A stretch of 64,000 bases of DNA from Actinomycetota bacterium (GCA_020161315.1 JAIUOH010000004.1:45616-109615); one strand, 5' to 3'; shown: positions 17,701-25,646, counted from the first letter of the stretch. Made by a program: numbers and translations. The notes: generated from the sequence alone by a model not told the origin.

Positions 17701-17880
17701 CCTGCGGGTGACGAGCCTGTCGAGCCCGCGCCGGCCGAGCCCGTCGAGACCAAGCTAGAGGTTGAAGAGCCAGCTCATCTCGACAAGCTCGATGAACCCG
17801 ACTCTGAAGACCCGATGAGCAAGCTGCCCAAGTTCTTGCAGCCGAAAGACCAAGCGACGAACGAAGGGGGCGAACGATGA
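14728..17880 (+). CDS. Large membrane glycosyltransferase, family 2
   Basis: A 1050-residue protein. The N-terminal GT2 domain (about residues 1-270) starts VTAILVARHGGEWLDETLAAI, with the acidic metal-site region WLLSEDSAPEP and the later VYDDGLDLSVRARLAGF acceptor motif. About a dozen hydrophobic segments fill residues 270-770, followed by an extracytoplasmic region and a final membrane helix near 910-930. The hydrophilic tail (about 945-1050) is built of EPVE and AHLDKLDE repeats and includes an exact in-frame 66-bp duplication. It ends by ATGA overlap with the DUF5719 gene. It is probably an envelope glycan enzyme; substrate unknown. Confidence 0.85.
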   Translation: MRTRVTAILVARHGGEWLDETLAAIAAQTRQPDRVIAVVNGGRESLAHQLRTREGISGVVSTQNIVPFGAAVQQGVAAVPADQPSTSREPAGVGASAHNEPTQDWFWLLSEDSAPEPRALAEILSTVQRAPSVAVAGPKLLSWDHPDRIIELGQSLTQRGERWLLRRQERDQQQYDHLQDVLGVGPVGMLVRADVWRQLGGFDPAYSVYDDGLDLSVRARLAGFRVVVAPTSRVRFAQLGVAGPRIERSRRVMRTAHREARTAQLHRRIAYAPALAAFFMWLGLPLLAVLRVAWSLIREQPGHMWGEFASALRVFFAPGSIVASRRRVRDANSSGWGAVKPLRVDAKTVRTAKMIDREAILVSQGRLRDDLHFISSGGLAVLLTSVLATVGLLWWVLTQTSLSGGALAPLSPLGELWANTRTEGGVPADPFTWVLALLGSLTFWNPSHGVVLMLIAAIPLASLGGWIWAAQLTKNSAGRALLAIAWAFSPVLLGSLSAGRLSTLILAVVLPWLLLAATRARESWSWAGTASLLAAIALACAPVLIPAAIVLLIVGIAGSPRGTARVLSIAIAPLALFAPNLLMLLRGADPLDLLLDPGIRAPFVPATTWHLLLGFPEFGLEGWGGIFDSLGFNALPATLLVGFLMLPIVLLAALGLITGRVHFTLLHAVLGGVGLLTAVGASKLQLLSIGAEAVTLWTGSGLALYWIAVLGLAAAGAATLRKAAAPVVAVGLVMALVAVAPLAVKLATANTGIVAGDAQMPALVQAAGTENPELRTLVLSAAGPQAVRAEIVTGPGVRLDELRTAAVPSSATEQDRALAEIVAALASTGDEARTQEVLAANEIGFVLLASSGESTERSQLQSAFDQQTALEGAGQTSHGLLWRVTAEAAGGAAAEPSDGPSWIAGMSNKLFTNLLWWAQIVVLGAMLLLALPTGEVVERPERRRKKGAPAEPVETKLEVEEPAHLDKLDERTEPAPVEPVEPASVEPVEIKPAGDEPVEPAPAEPVETKLEVEEPAHLDKLDEPDSEDPMSKLPKFLQPKDQATNEGGER
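17571..17795 (+). repeat. In-frame 66-bp duplication built from family C repeat
   Basis: 17571-17636 and 17730-17795 are identical but for one base, 159 bp (53 codons) apart. Each contains CTCATCTCGACAAGCTCGATG, the same core as the intergenic copies near 5191 and 20576; the region between has several GTCGAGCCTGTCGAG units. It encodes the EPVE...EPAHLDKLDE tail of the GT2 protein. Confidence 0.8.
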
Positions 17881-19280
17881 GCGAGCAGTCGAAGCGTATG
17901 CTGCGTGGCGGTGCTCGCGCGGTCACCGGCGTGGCCATTATCGGAGCTTCTGTCGCTGCTGCTGCTGTGCTCGGCTCGGGCATCGTAGAGGTGCCCACCG
18001 TTGAGCGTGGTGTAGTTTCGGTCGCTGCAGACACCAGTCAGAACGCGAAGTTCTCGCTTGTGTGCACGGGCGCGTTCGCTGAGCTTGGTGCCGACCCCTC
18101 GCGCCCCACGGCGGCGATTCCGAGCGGCACCGCAGCGGCGGTCGTCACAGGCACCCCGCTCGAGCAGAGCGAGCTGGCGCGCGAGATTGCAGACGGCACC
18201 GCGCCGCTCGTGGTTGATGGTGCCGCCGACGAGACACTCGCCGCCGCCCAGGTGCAGCAGGTCGAGACCACGACGCTGCGCGGCCTCGCCGCCTCAAGCT
18301 GCGCCGAACCCGTGCACGAGCAGTGGCTTGTGGGCGGCGGCACCACGCTTGGCCAATCGGTAACGCTCGTGCTCGGCAACCCATTCGAGGTGCCCGCAAC
18401 AGTGCAAGTCACGCTGTTTGATGCAAACGGCAAGGTCGACTCCTCGCGCACTACCGGCGTGCTCGTGCCCGCAAATTCGCAGCGCATCGTCTCGCTCGGC
18501 GGATACGCCCCCGAACGCGAGAGTCTCGCGGCGCGGGTCGAGAGCACCGGTGCTGCGGTGACCGCGTCGCTCGGCATCTCGCAGACCATCGACATCCGCT
18601 CGTTCTCGGTCGACACCGTGACCAGGCAGCTCGCCCCCGCGACCTCGATCGTCATTCCCGGCGTCACGAACTTCAGCTCAGACGAGCACGTGCACGACGG
18701 CGCAGCGCCAGACGCCGACCCATACCCGGTGCAAGTGCGGGTGCTGGCGCCAGAAGCGAGCGGCACCGCAACGGTGAGCGCGATGAAGGCTGATGGATCC
18801 TCGCAGAGCCTCGGCACCATCAAATTCGAAGCCGGCGCGGTCACCGAACTCGAGGTGCCAACCTGGCCGAAAGATGCCCAGGCCATTGCGATCGAAGCGA
18901 CTGCGCCCGTGATCGCGGGAGCGCTCGGCACCGCCGATGCGCCGCCGTCACACGATAACGCGTGGTTTGCCCCGGCCGCACCGCTGCCCGCCGACACGCG
19001 GGTGGGTGCTTCGGTGGTGCTCGGTGGCAAGCTGGTGCTCGCAAACACGGGCGGCGCCGATGCGACGGTGACCCTCGAGATTGAGGGCGACCCCAAGAAG
19101 CAGACGGTCACGGTGCCCGCGGGCGCCGCAATGCCCGTCGCCGCGACCGGGCAGGTCTGGGTGACCAGCTCGCAGCCCATTTCTGCGGGGGTGAGGGTGG
19201 CGAGCGGTGCGAACCTGGCGGGCTACCCGGTGCTTGCCCCGATTGAGCGCCGCGCTGCGGTCACCGTGTTTCCGCGCTAA
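17877..19280 (+). CDS. DUF5719 family protein, exported
   Basis: A 467-residue protein with an N-terminal signal or anchor helix (VTGVAIIGASVAAAAVLGSG) and a secreted, mostly beta region without enzyme motifs. It begins inside the stop of the GT2 gene. Its position between the large GT2 gene and the DUF3499 gene matches the DUF5719 family of actinobacteria. The function is unknown; context points to the envelope glycan made by the upstream enzyme. Confidence 0.78.
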   Translation: MSEQSKRMLRGGARAVTGVAIIGASVAAAAVLGSGIVEVPTVERGVVSVAADTSQNAKFSLVCTGAFAELGADPSRPTAAIPSGTAAAVVTGTPLEQSELAREIADGTAPLVVDGAADETLAAAQVQQVETTTLRGLAASSCAEPVHEQWLVGGGTTLGQSVTLVLGNPFEVPATVQVTLFDANGKVDSSRTTGVLVPANSQRIVSLGGYAPERESLAARVESTGAAVTASLGISQTIDIRSFSVDTVTRQLAPATSIVIPGVTNFSSDEHVHDGAAPDADPYPVQVRVLAPEASGTATVSAMKADGSSQSLGTIKFEAGAVTELEVPTWPKDAQAIAIEATAPVIAGALGTADAPPSHDNAWFAPAAPLPADTRVGASVVLGGKLVLANTGGADATVTLEIEGDPKKQTVTVPAGAAMPVAATGQVWVTSSQPISAGVRVASGANLAGYPVLAPIERRAAVTVFPR

Positions 19281-19293
19281 ACCGGTCAGCATA

Positions 19294-19536
19294 TTGGGCG
19301 AGGATCAGCACCCCGGCGACGGCCGCATCGATGCGCGCCTCTGTGCCAGGGTGGGCTGCGGCCGGGTAGCGGTGCACACGCTTACCGCTGACTACACCGA
19401 TCGGCTGATGGCGGTGGGGCCGCTGAGCCCCGAGCGCACCCCGCCCGCGCTCGACCTGTGCGAGCGGCACAGTGAGGCGCTGACCCCGCCAGAGGGCTGG
19501 CGGCTCATGCGGCACGACCCTCTGCGCGAGAGCTGA
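19294..19536 (+). CDS. DUF3499 family small Cys-containing protein
   Basis: About 80 residues with RLCARVGCGRVAVHTLTADY and LDLCERHSEALTPPEGW, a C-x4-C ... C-x2-H pattern that suggests a zinc ribbon; this matches DUF3499 (Rv3258c-like). The start is uncertain: TTG 19294 lies just after the upstream stop, while GTG 19207 would overlap DUF5719 by 74 bp. The order DUF5719, DUF3499, Rv3259-like supports the call. Confidence 0.75.
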   Translation: MGEDQHPGDGRIDARLCARVGCGRVAVHTLTADYTDRLMAVGPLSPERTPPALDLCERHSEALTPPEGWRLMRHDPLRES

Positions 19537-19553
19537 TCCTCGGCCCAAGCTGG

Positions 19554-19778
19554 CTAGGGTGCGTCTCCCAAATCAATCCGTGCTGCGGTGCAGCCGAAGG
19601 CCGCGCTCGTTGCGTTGTCGTCGTTGGCTTCTGACGCAGTAGCGTCACCGCTTCCCGCGCAGAACGCGATGCGTTCTGCGTGGTGCGGTCGGCGCCAGCA
19701 AAGCCTTCCTCCTCCGCCTTGCGATCACAGTCTTCGGCCGCATCCTCGCCACGAACCGATTTGGGAGACGCACCCTAG
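19554..19778. mobile_element. 225-bp element with perfect 21-bp terminal inverted repeats (MITE-like)
   Basis: The ends are 19554-19574 (CTAGGGTGCGTCTCCC...) and 19758-19778, exact reverse complements over 21 bp. Inside are two more hairpins: TGACGC-AGTA-GCGTCA at 19632-19647 and a 10-bp stem CGCAGAACGC at 19658-19680. There is no room for a transposase. The outermost CTAG is present at both ends and could be a target duplication; the mobilising enzyme is unknown. Confidence 0.7.
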
Positions 19779-19794
19779 ATGCGCCCTTCCGTGA

Positions 19795-19854
19795 AATTCG
19801 GGTCACAAAAACACGGTCAAACTGCCGTTGCACCAGCCAATTGTGACCCGAATT
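19795..19854. repeat. Family A stem-loop, copy 1
   Basis: Arms AATTCGGGTCACAA (19795-19808) and complement (19841-19854) around a 32-nt loop containing ACGGT. It aligns end to end, with the same length, to the copy at 30922-30984. It is followed by a G-rich tract. Confidence 0.75.
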
Positions 19855-19858
19855 CTTT

Positions 19859-19940
19859 GTTGGGGGTTGGGGGGGGGGAGCTTGCGGGTTGAGAGGGGGG
19901 ATTGGGAGTGAGGTTGTGAAGGGGGGGGATGGGATGAGGG
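19859..19940. other. G-rich tract downstream of stem-loop A1
   Basis: About 80 nt dominated by G runs of 4-10 on the plus strand with almost no C. It holds no gene. It could form G-quadruplexes; similar tracts flank the other stem-loops. Confidence 0.65.
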
Positions 19941-19979
19941 TCAGGACGGGCTGGTTCTGGCGCCGCGTAGACTGGGTGC

Positions 19980-20423
19980 GTGTTCGGTAGAGAGAAGAAG
20001 TCGAGGGTAGAGCCACCCGCGCGGCCCATGCGTCGCCACGGGCGCAGGCCCATTCGTTCTTCGATGACCGGGCCCCAGCTGCCAAACCCCGACGCCAGGG
20101 TTGCCCGCTTCGAGCTGGCAGCGCGGGCCGCGCTTGAGGTGCTGCGGCACGAGGTTGGCAACGATCTGCGCGGGGTGCGCATTGGCTTCGCGACCGCGCC
20201 TATGGGCGTTGGCACGAGCGAACAACCACTGTTCTATTCGATCGATCGCGCCGAGCGCACCATTGTGCTCTACCGCATGCCGATCCAGCGTGCGAAGGGG
20301 CTGCACGTCGATGATGACGAGCACCGGCGCCTCTTCATTGGGCACTGCGTGCATCGCGCGGTGTGCGAGTACCTGGGGCGCGCGCCGTGGGAGATCGCCT
20401 CGGGGCGCTTCGATCACTTCTAG
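19980..20423 (+). CDS. Metallopeptidase-fold protein (Rv3259-like), degenerate active site
   Basis: A 147-residue protein. The segment TIVLYRMPIQRAKGLHVDDDEHRRLFIGHCVHRAVCEYLG aligns with the zincin-like family PF06262, where the helix normally reads HE-x2-H. Here it is HCVHRAVCEYL, so the catalytic Glu is missing and peptidase activity is doubtful. The gene follows DUF3499, as in mycobacteria, but is separated here by a mobile element and stem-loop A1. Start 19980 (GTG) gives a basic N-terminus; the alternative ATG within RSSMTGPQLPN would shorten it by 28 residues. Confidence 0.7.
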   Translation: MFGREKKSRVEPPARPMRRHGRRPIRSSMTGPQLPNPDARVARFELAARAALEVLRHEVGNDLRGVRIGFATAPMGVGTSEQPLFYSIDRAERTIVLYRMPIQRAKGLHVDDDEHRRLFIGHCVHRAVCEYLGRAPWEIASGRFDHF

Positions 20424-20447
20424 GCCGCCCCACCCTTGCACCTCGCC

Positions 20448-20506
20448 GCAAGTCGTCGCAAATGGGGGTTTGGGGAGTTGTGAGGCCCCACTTTGCGACG
20501 ACTTGC
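20448..20506. repeat. Family B stem-loop, copy 1
   Basis: Arms GCAAGTCGTCGCAAA-TGGGG (20448-20467) and its complement with one extra base (20486-20506). It is preceded by a C-rich stretch starting just after the stop at 20423. It is the inverted counterpart of the copy at 42855-42913. Confidence 0.75.
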
Positions 20507-20644
20507 CCGGAGGAAGTGGGGTTGCCGGGCGAGCGGAGGGGAACGCGGGCGCGTGGCCCACCGGCCGAGCCCTTCGACAAGCTCGATGACCGGGCAAACG
20601 CGCTCGATATCACCAGCCTGCGCGGCGAACCCAGCTGGCTCGGC

Positions 20645-20650
20645 CATAAT
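20645..20650 (+). promoter_or_regulatory. Candidate -10 of a leaderless mtrA promoter
   Basis: CATAAT followed by 6 nt and ATG 20657. GGGAG in between is too close to the ATG to serve as a ribosome site, which favours a leaderless start. Confidence 0.4.
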
Positions 20651-20656
20651 GGGAGC

Positions 20657-21340
20657 ATGAGCGCACGCATTCTGGTGGTTGACGACGACCGCGCGCTGTC
20701 CGAGATGCTCGGTATGGTGCTGCAGGGTGAGGGTTTTGAGACCGTATTTGCAGCCGACGGACCATCGGCGGTTGAGAAGTTTCGTGAGTCGAGGCCAGAC
20801 CTCGTGCTGCTCGACCTGATGCTGCCCGGCATGGACGGCATCGAGGTCTGCACTCACATTCGCGCAGAGTCGGGCGTGCCAGTCATCATGCTGACCGCGC
20901 GCAGCGATACCGGCGACGTCGTGCGTGGCCTTGAGGCCGGCGCCGACGACTACGTGGTGAAGCCGTTCAACCCTGTCGAGCTGATCGCCCGCGTGCGTGC
21001 GCGCCTGCGCGAGCCAAAGCAAGAGGCAGGCGAGAAGCTGCGGGTCGGCGACATCGACATCGACGTCACGGGGCACGAAGTGCGTCGGGGCGACCAGGTG
21101 GTCTCGCTGACGCCGCTCGAGTTCGATCTTTTGGTGATCCTCGCCCGAAAACCACAACAGGTGTTTACGCGCGAGGTGCTGCTCGAGAAGGTGTGGGGTT
21201 ACCAGTACAAGGCTGACACTCGCCTCGTCAACGTGCACGTGCAGCGGCTGCGCGCCAAGATTGAGCGCGATCCCGACCACCCGACCATTGTGAGCACCGT
21301 TCGCGGCGTGGGTTACCGCGCCGGTGCCCCCACGGAGTAG
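20657..21340 (+). CDS. mtrA: Two-component response regulator MtrA
   Basis: OmpR-family regulator of 227 residues. The receiver has the acidic cluster D9-D10-D11, phospho-acceptor Asp53 in LVLLDLMLPGMDG, and Lys102 in VVKPFNP; the C-terminal winged helix includes RLVNVHVQRLRAKIERD and VRGVGYRAG. MtrA controls cell-wall remodelling and division genes in actinobacteria. ATG 20657 gives the canonical start MSARILVVDDD; the frame is open upstream to 20363, but that covers family B and C repeats. First gene of mtrA-mtrB-lpqB. Confidence 0.95.
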   Translation: MSARILVVDDDRALSEMLGMVLQGEGFETVFAADGPSAVEKFRESRPDLVLLDLMLPGMDGIEVCTHIRAESGVPVIMLTARSDTGDVVRGLEAGADDYVVKPFNPVELIARVRARLREPKQEAGEKLRVGDIDIDVTGHEVRRGDQVVSLTPLEFDLLVILARKPQQVFTREVLLEKVWGYQYKADTRLVNVHVQRLRAKIERDPDHPTIVSTVRGVGYRAGAPTE

Positions 21341-21345
21341 CCGTT

Positions 21346-23055
21346 TTGTCGACCGCTCAGAGGCACGGTCGATCACCGTTCGGGCTGTGGTTGCGCCGCA
21401 TGCGGGTGCGGTGGATCCGCGCAACGCTGCCCGTGCTCGGCCCGCTGCGGGCGGCCTGGGCAAGTTCGCTGAGGCTTCGCACCATGGCGATCACTGGCGT
21501 CATCGCAATCACGATGGTGTCGATCATGGGCGCGCTCGTGCTCGACCGTATCAGCACCGACCTGTACTCGTCGAAGCGCGACCAGGCGCTGCAGGACTCT
21601 GCTCGCGCGACCCTTGCCGCCCAAGAGCAGCTTGACGCGTCCGACGCGTCTGACATCGGCGCACTCAACGCGCTCGCCGGGTCGGTGCGCAGCACCGTGC
21701 AGGGCACCTCGGCGAGCCAGCTGATTTACGTGCGCAGACAGGTGAACCAGCCGGCCTCGCCGATTGCGCCCGACGACGCCGGTACCTCGCAGCAGATACG
21801 CGACGTCATCTCTGCCGACCTGAGCGAGGCGCTGCTTGAGGGGCAGGCGCCGCAGTACTGGCAATCGGTGCGCTTGGTCGACGACGAGGGCAAGGCGGTG
21901 CCGGGCGTGCTCGTCGCCTCGACCATCGTGTTTCCGTCGGGGGCCGGTAGCTACGACCTGTTCATCGGCTACAGCTTCGCCGATGTTGCCAGGAGTATTG
22001 AGTTCATCACCCGAGCCCTCATCATCATGGCGCTGCTGCTCTTGCTGCTGCTCGCCGTGCTGGTCTGGGTGATCTCGAGCCTGGTGTTTCGCCCAATTCG
22101 TGCCGCCGCCTCTGCCAGCCATCGGCTCGCCGCGGGCGAGACAGACGCGCGCATTCCGCTGCAGGCCGACAAACACTTCGACGAGCTCTCAAACAACTTC
22201 AACCACATGGCAGACACGCTGCAGGCGCGCATCGATGAGCTCGATCAACTCTCGACCATGCAGCAGCGCTTCGTGTCAGACGTGTCGCACGAGCTGCGCA
22301 CGCCGCTCACCACGATTCGCCTCGCGGCCGAGGTGCTGCGCAGCCAGGTCACCGACGAAGATTCGAGCGCGGCTCGGCCGGTGCAAGTGTTGAACGATCA
22401 GGTTGACCGCTTTGAGTCGCTGCTCGCCGACCTGCTCGAGATCTCGCGCTACGACGCTGGCCCGGTGACCCTTGAGACCGAGCCCACAAACCTCGTAGTG
22501 CTTTCTGAGCAGGTGGTCGAGGGGTTGCGGCCGCTCTCGCCCGGCATCATCGAGCTGCGCCCCCTCGGTGGCTTCAGCCCGATTGACGTTGACGCGAGGC
22601 GCATCAGGCGCATCGTCTCGAATCTGGTGGGCAACGCGATTGAGCACGGCGAGAGCAGACCCATCGTGGTGACGATCGACTCGAACGCCTCGGCCATTGC
22701 CATTGGGGTGCGCGACTGGGGCGTCGGCATGAAGCCCGAAGACACGCAGCACGTCTTTGACCGCTTCTGGCGAGCCGACCCCTCGCGCAAACGCACGCTC
22801 GGCGGTACGGGCCTCGGCCTCGCGATCGCCCGCGAAGACGCCGCGGTGCATGGCGGCCTGCTCGAGGTGTGGTCGCGTCTTGGTGAGGGCAGCAACTTTC
22901 GGCTGACCCTGCCTCGCGGCGACGACACGAACTCGTTTGTGTCGCCCGTGCCGCTCGTGCCCGACGACGTCACACCCGACGAGGGCGACCCAGAGGTGAC
23001 CGGCGGCTGGTTGCGCAGGCCGGGGCGCCGCGTGCGAAGGGAGCGAAACAAATGA
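21346..23055 (+). CDS. mtrB: Sensor histidine kinase MtrB
   Basis: A 569-residue membrane kinase. A first helix (MAITGVIAITMVSIMGALVL) leads to an extracytoplasmic sensor of about 150 residues, then a second helix, a HAMP domain (RPIRAAASASHRLAAGETDAR), HisKA with phospho-His315 in SDVSHELRTPL, the N-box NLVGNAIEHG, and G-boxes RDWGVGM and GGTGLGLAIA. It phosphorylates MtrA. TTG 21346 is the most upstream start, 5 nt after mtrA; an internal ATG is possible. It overlaps lpqB by ATGA. Confidence 0.95.
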   Translation: MSTAQRHGRSPFGLWLRRMRVRWIRATLPVLGPLRAAWASSLRLRTMAITGVIAITMVSIMGALVLDRISTDLYSSKRDQALQDSARATLAAQEQLDASDASDIGALNALAGSVRSTVQGTSASQLIYVRRQVNQPASPIAPDDAGTSQQIRDVISADLSEALLEGQAPQYWQSVRLVDDEGKAVPGVLVASTIVFPSGAGSYDLFIGYSFADVARSIEFITRALIIMALLLLLLLAVLVWVISSLVFRPIRAAASASHRLAAGETDARIPLQADKHFDELSNNFNHMADTLQARIDELDQLSTMQQRFVSDVSHELRTPLTTIRLAAEVLRSQVTDEDSSAARPVQVLNDQVDRFESLLADLLEISRYDAGPVTLETEPTNLVVLSEQVVEGLRPLSPGIIELRPLGGFSPIDVDARRIRRIVSNLVGNAIEHGESRPIVVTIDSNASAIAIGVRDWGVGMKPEDTQHVFDRFWRADPSRKRTLGGTGLGLAIAREDAAVHGGLLEVWSRLGEGSNFRLTLPRGDDTNSFVSPVPLVPDDVTPDEGDPEVTGGWLRRPGRRVRRERNK

Positions 23056-24746
23056 GACGCAAGATCCTCTCCCTGCTCGCTGCTTCTTGTGCTGCGCTCT
23101 CGCTCGCCGCTTGCGATGCGGTGCCAGACTCTGGCCCGGTACGCGAGGGGCTGCCCAATCTTGCCCAGGCAGAGCGCGGGGTCTTCATCAACCCGCAGGG
23201 CCCGGCCAAGGACGCCGACCCCGAGTCGATTGTGCGCGGCTTTGTGCGCGCTGCCTCTTCCAACCTGAACGACTACGAAATCGCGCGGCAGTTTCTCGCG
23301 CCGACCTACGCCGATCAGTGGGATCCGAGCTCGGGTGCGCTGATCTATGATGGGGCACCGGTGTTTGACGCGAAGGACGAGGGCGTCGCTGGCCTCTCCG
23401 TGCACGCGGCGGGAGTGCTCGACGCGGGCGGCACCCTCAAGCTTGCCGGGCCCGACACAATGACCGATGTGCGGTTTGAGCTTGCGAAGGTCAGAGGGGA
23501 GTGGCGCATTGCCTCTGCCCCCAACGGCATCATCATCGATCGCAGCAACTTCTCGTCGGTGTGGGAGACCCGTCAGCTCTATTTCTTGAGCCCAGACCAG
23601 CGGCTCGTCTCTGAGCTGCGCTGGATGATCACAGACCGCTCGTCGCTGCCCTCGCAGATGGTGACGCAGATTGTTCAAAGGCTGCTCGGTGGCCCCTCTG
23701 CAGCGATGGCCGGGGCGATTGGCACGGCGTTTCCGGCGGGCACCACGCTCACCAGTCTCGCGGTGCCGGTCGTTGACGGCACCGCCGTGATCGACCTCTC
23801 AACCGAGATCTTTGACGCCGATGAGACGGCGATGAGCGCCATCAAGCGGCAGCTCGCAGTGAGCCTGCAGGGCCTGCCCGGGGTCGTTCGCTTTCAGATC
23901 ACCGCGAGCGGCAGCGTGCTCGGTGGCGGCGACGTCGCCGCGAGCGAAGACGCCTCTGCGAGTGATTTTCAGCGCGTGGTGCTGCTGAAAGATGACGACT
24001 TCGGTGCCTCTGTTGGAGACTCGCTGAGCGCGCTTCCGGGGGTGAGTGAGCAGGTCGTCGCGCTTTCGCCAACCGCGGTCTCGGTCGCTGTCGATCTCGG
24101 CGCGGCCGCCGTGCAGCACGCGGGCGGCGTGAGCTGGGTAGCTGACGGGCAGAGCGTAGTGATCGACAATCGGCAGGGCCTGCTACCGCCGAGCCTTGAC
24201 CCGCTCGGCTACATCTGGTCGTACTCATCGAGCGAACCGGGCGAGATGCTCGTGACCAAACCCGGTGCGAGCCGCACAGAGCTCGAACCGAGCTGGCTCG
24301 GGTCACTCAAGGTCAAGACCATGCGCGTATCGACCGGCGGCAACCGCCTCGCCGTGCTCGTGAGCAGTGATGGCGCGAGCGAGGTGTGGGTAGCCGGCAT
24401 CATTCGCGACGAGAAGGGCGCCCCAGTGGGACTCACCGAGGCAACCACGGTGCCACTGCAAGAGCCCGGTGCGCCGATCGATCTCGACTGGATCGGCGAC
24501 AACCGCTTCGTGCTGCTCAGCGAGACCGGCTTGCTCGGCGGCTCAGCCAAGATCACCGTTGGCGAGGTCAGCGGTCGCTTTCCGATCGCGTCGGGATCGG
24601 TTTCTGGCGGGCTTTCGATCAGTGCGGGCGGCTCTAGCCGCTCCATGCTGCGGGTGCTCGACGATCAGCACCGCATGTTCAAGCCGCAAGGCTCGGGCTG
24701 GCAGCAGCTCATGGCCGACGTCGATCTCATCGCGAAGTTGGGGTAG
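23052..24746 (+). CDS. lpqB: Lipoprotein LpqB
   Basis: A 564-residue lipoprotein with lipobox LAAC (Cys about residue 21) after MRRKILSLLAASCAALS. The GerMN domain lies in the N-terminal half and a beta-propeller-like region in the C-terminal half (VSWVADGQSVV, GNRLAVLVSSDG). LpqB interacts with the MtrB sensor in mycobacteria and modulates MtrAB signalling. It is translationally coupled to mtrB by ATGA overlap. Confidence 0.93.
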   Translation: MRRKILSLLAASCAALSLAACDAVPDSGPVREGLPNLAQAERGVFINPQGPAKDADPESIVRGFVRAASSNLNDYEIARQFLAPTYADQWDPSSGALIYDGAPVFDAKDEGVAGLSVHAAGVLDAGGTLKLAGPDTMTDVRFELAKVRGEWRIASAPNGIIIDRSNFSSVWETRQLYFLSPDQRLVSELRWMITDRSSLPSQMVTQIVQRLLGGPSAAMAGAIGTAFPAGTTLTSLAVPVVDGTAVIDLSTEIFDADETAMSAIKRQLAVSLQGLPGVVRFQITASGSVLGGGDVAASEDASASDFQRVVLLKDDDFGASVGDSLSALPGVSEQVVALSPTAVSVAVDLGAAAVQHAGGVSWVADGQSVVIDNRQGLLPPSLDPLGYIWSYSSSEPGEMLVTKPGASRTELEPSWLGSLKVKTMRVSTGGNRLAVLVSSDGASEVWVAGIIRDEKGAPVGLTEATTVPLQEPGAPIDLDWIGDNRFVLLSETGLLGGSAKITVGEVSGRFPIASGSVSGGLSISAGGSSRSMLRVLDDQHRMFKPQGSGWQQLMADVDLIAKLG

Positions 24747-24866
24747 TTTGCCGGGTGCGGCCGGGTAGTCGCGACTTGTTTTACACAGGGGCGAGGATCG
24801 CGACCGCTCCTACAACTTCTGTGAGTAACTGCTCGGCGGTCGCTTGCGGGGTGCAGACTCTGGTGC

Positions 24867-25646
24867 ATGAACATAATGCGCCTAATGCACGTTGTGCGAG
24901 AACTCTGGGGTGACCTCACCGCGCTTGTTTGGCCGTGCGTCTGCCTCGTCTGTGGCGCCCCCAATCGTGAGTTGTGCAGCGCGTGCCGTGCCGAGGTGCG
25001 GGCGACGGCCGGCGGGGCTCAGCTGATGCGCTCGCCGAGCGTGGGTGAGGCGTGGGCGTACGGCAGCTACGAGGGGGTGCTGCGGGCGCTGCTCGTGGCC
25101 TACAAGCACGGCGGCAGGGTGAGGCTTGCGGGGCCGCTGGGCGAGCTGCTCAGCGGACCGCTCGCCGCGGCACTGCAACTGCGGCGAGCTCGTGCACCGG
25201 CGCTCATTGTGACGGCACCTTCGAGGGCGGCGCGTGTGCGGCAGCGCGGCTACCGACATGTCGACCTGCTGGTGCGCCGGGCACTGCGGTGCTTGGGGGA
25301 GAGTGGGGGTGAGCGCAGTGGCGCAGGCCCCTACCTCGTGGTTGGAGCATTAGAGTCGCTGCCGGGCCGCACCGGTCAGGTGGGCCTGCGAGCTGGTGAG
25401 CGTGCACGCAACGCCGCACTCGTGCGGGTGCCGTGGCACATGCGTGGCCGCCTGCGCGGTCGAGAAGTGGTGCTGATCGATGACATCGTCACCACCGGTG
25501 CGACGCTTGCCGGTGCCGCCGCCGCGCTCGCCGCAGCGGGTGCCGAGGTGATCGCGGTGGTGGTGCTCGCTACTGCTCAGCGGCGAGACGCAGAGCGGCT
25601 AGATGCTGAGCGTGCGCAGGGTGTTGGCGGGGGAGTTGCTGAGTGA
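24867..25646 (+). CDS. comF: ComF family phosphoribosyltransferase-like protein
   Basis: A 259-residue protein with an N-terminal double-Cys zinc finger (CVCLVCG ... CSAC) and a C-terminal PRPP-binding motif VVLIDDIVTTGATLAGA. ComF proteins take part in DNA uptake in competent bacteria; their role in actinobacteria is unsettled. The start at 24867 could instead be ATG 24876 or 24885. It lies after lpqB with a 120-bp gap and ahead of hpf, the usual order in this group. Confidence 0.85.
   Translation: MNIMRLMHVVRELWGDLTALVWPCVCLVCGAPNRELCSACRAEVRATAGGAQLMRSPSVGEAWAYGSYEGVLRALLVAYKHGGRVRLAGPLGELLSGPLAAALQLRRARAPALIVTAPSRAARVRQRGYRHVDLLVRRALRCLGESGGERSGAGPYLVVGALESLPGRTGQVGLRAGERARNAALVRVPWHMRGRLRGREVVLIDDIVTTGATLAGAAAALAAAGAEVIAVVVLATAQRRDAERLDAERAQGVGGGVAE

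Noticed and set aside
18038-19180. Ser/Thr/Pro-rich minus-strand frame opposite DUF5719
   Set aside because: Composition reflects the complementary strand of an Ala/Val/Gly-rich gene.
19588-19794. 68-codon gene inside the 225-bp element
   Set aside because: It spans the right terminal repeat and has no ribosome site or recognisable protein character.
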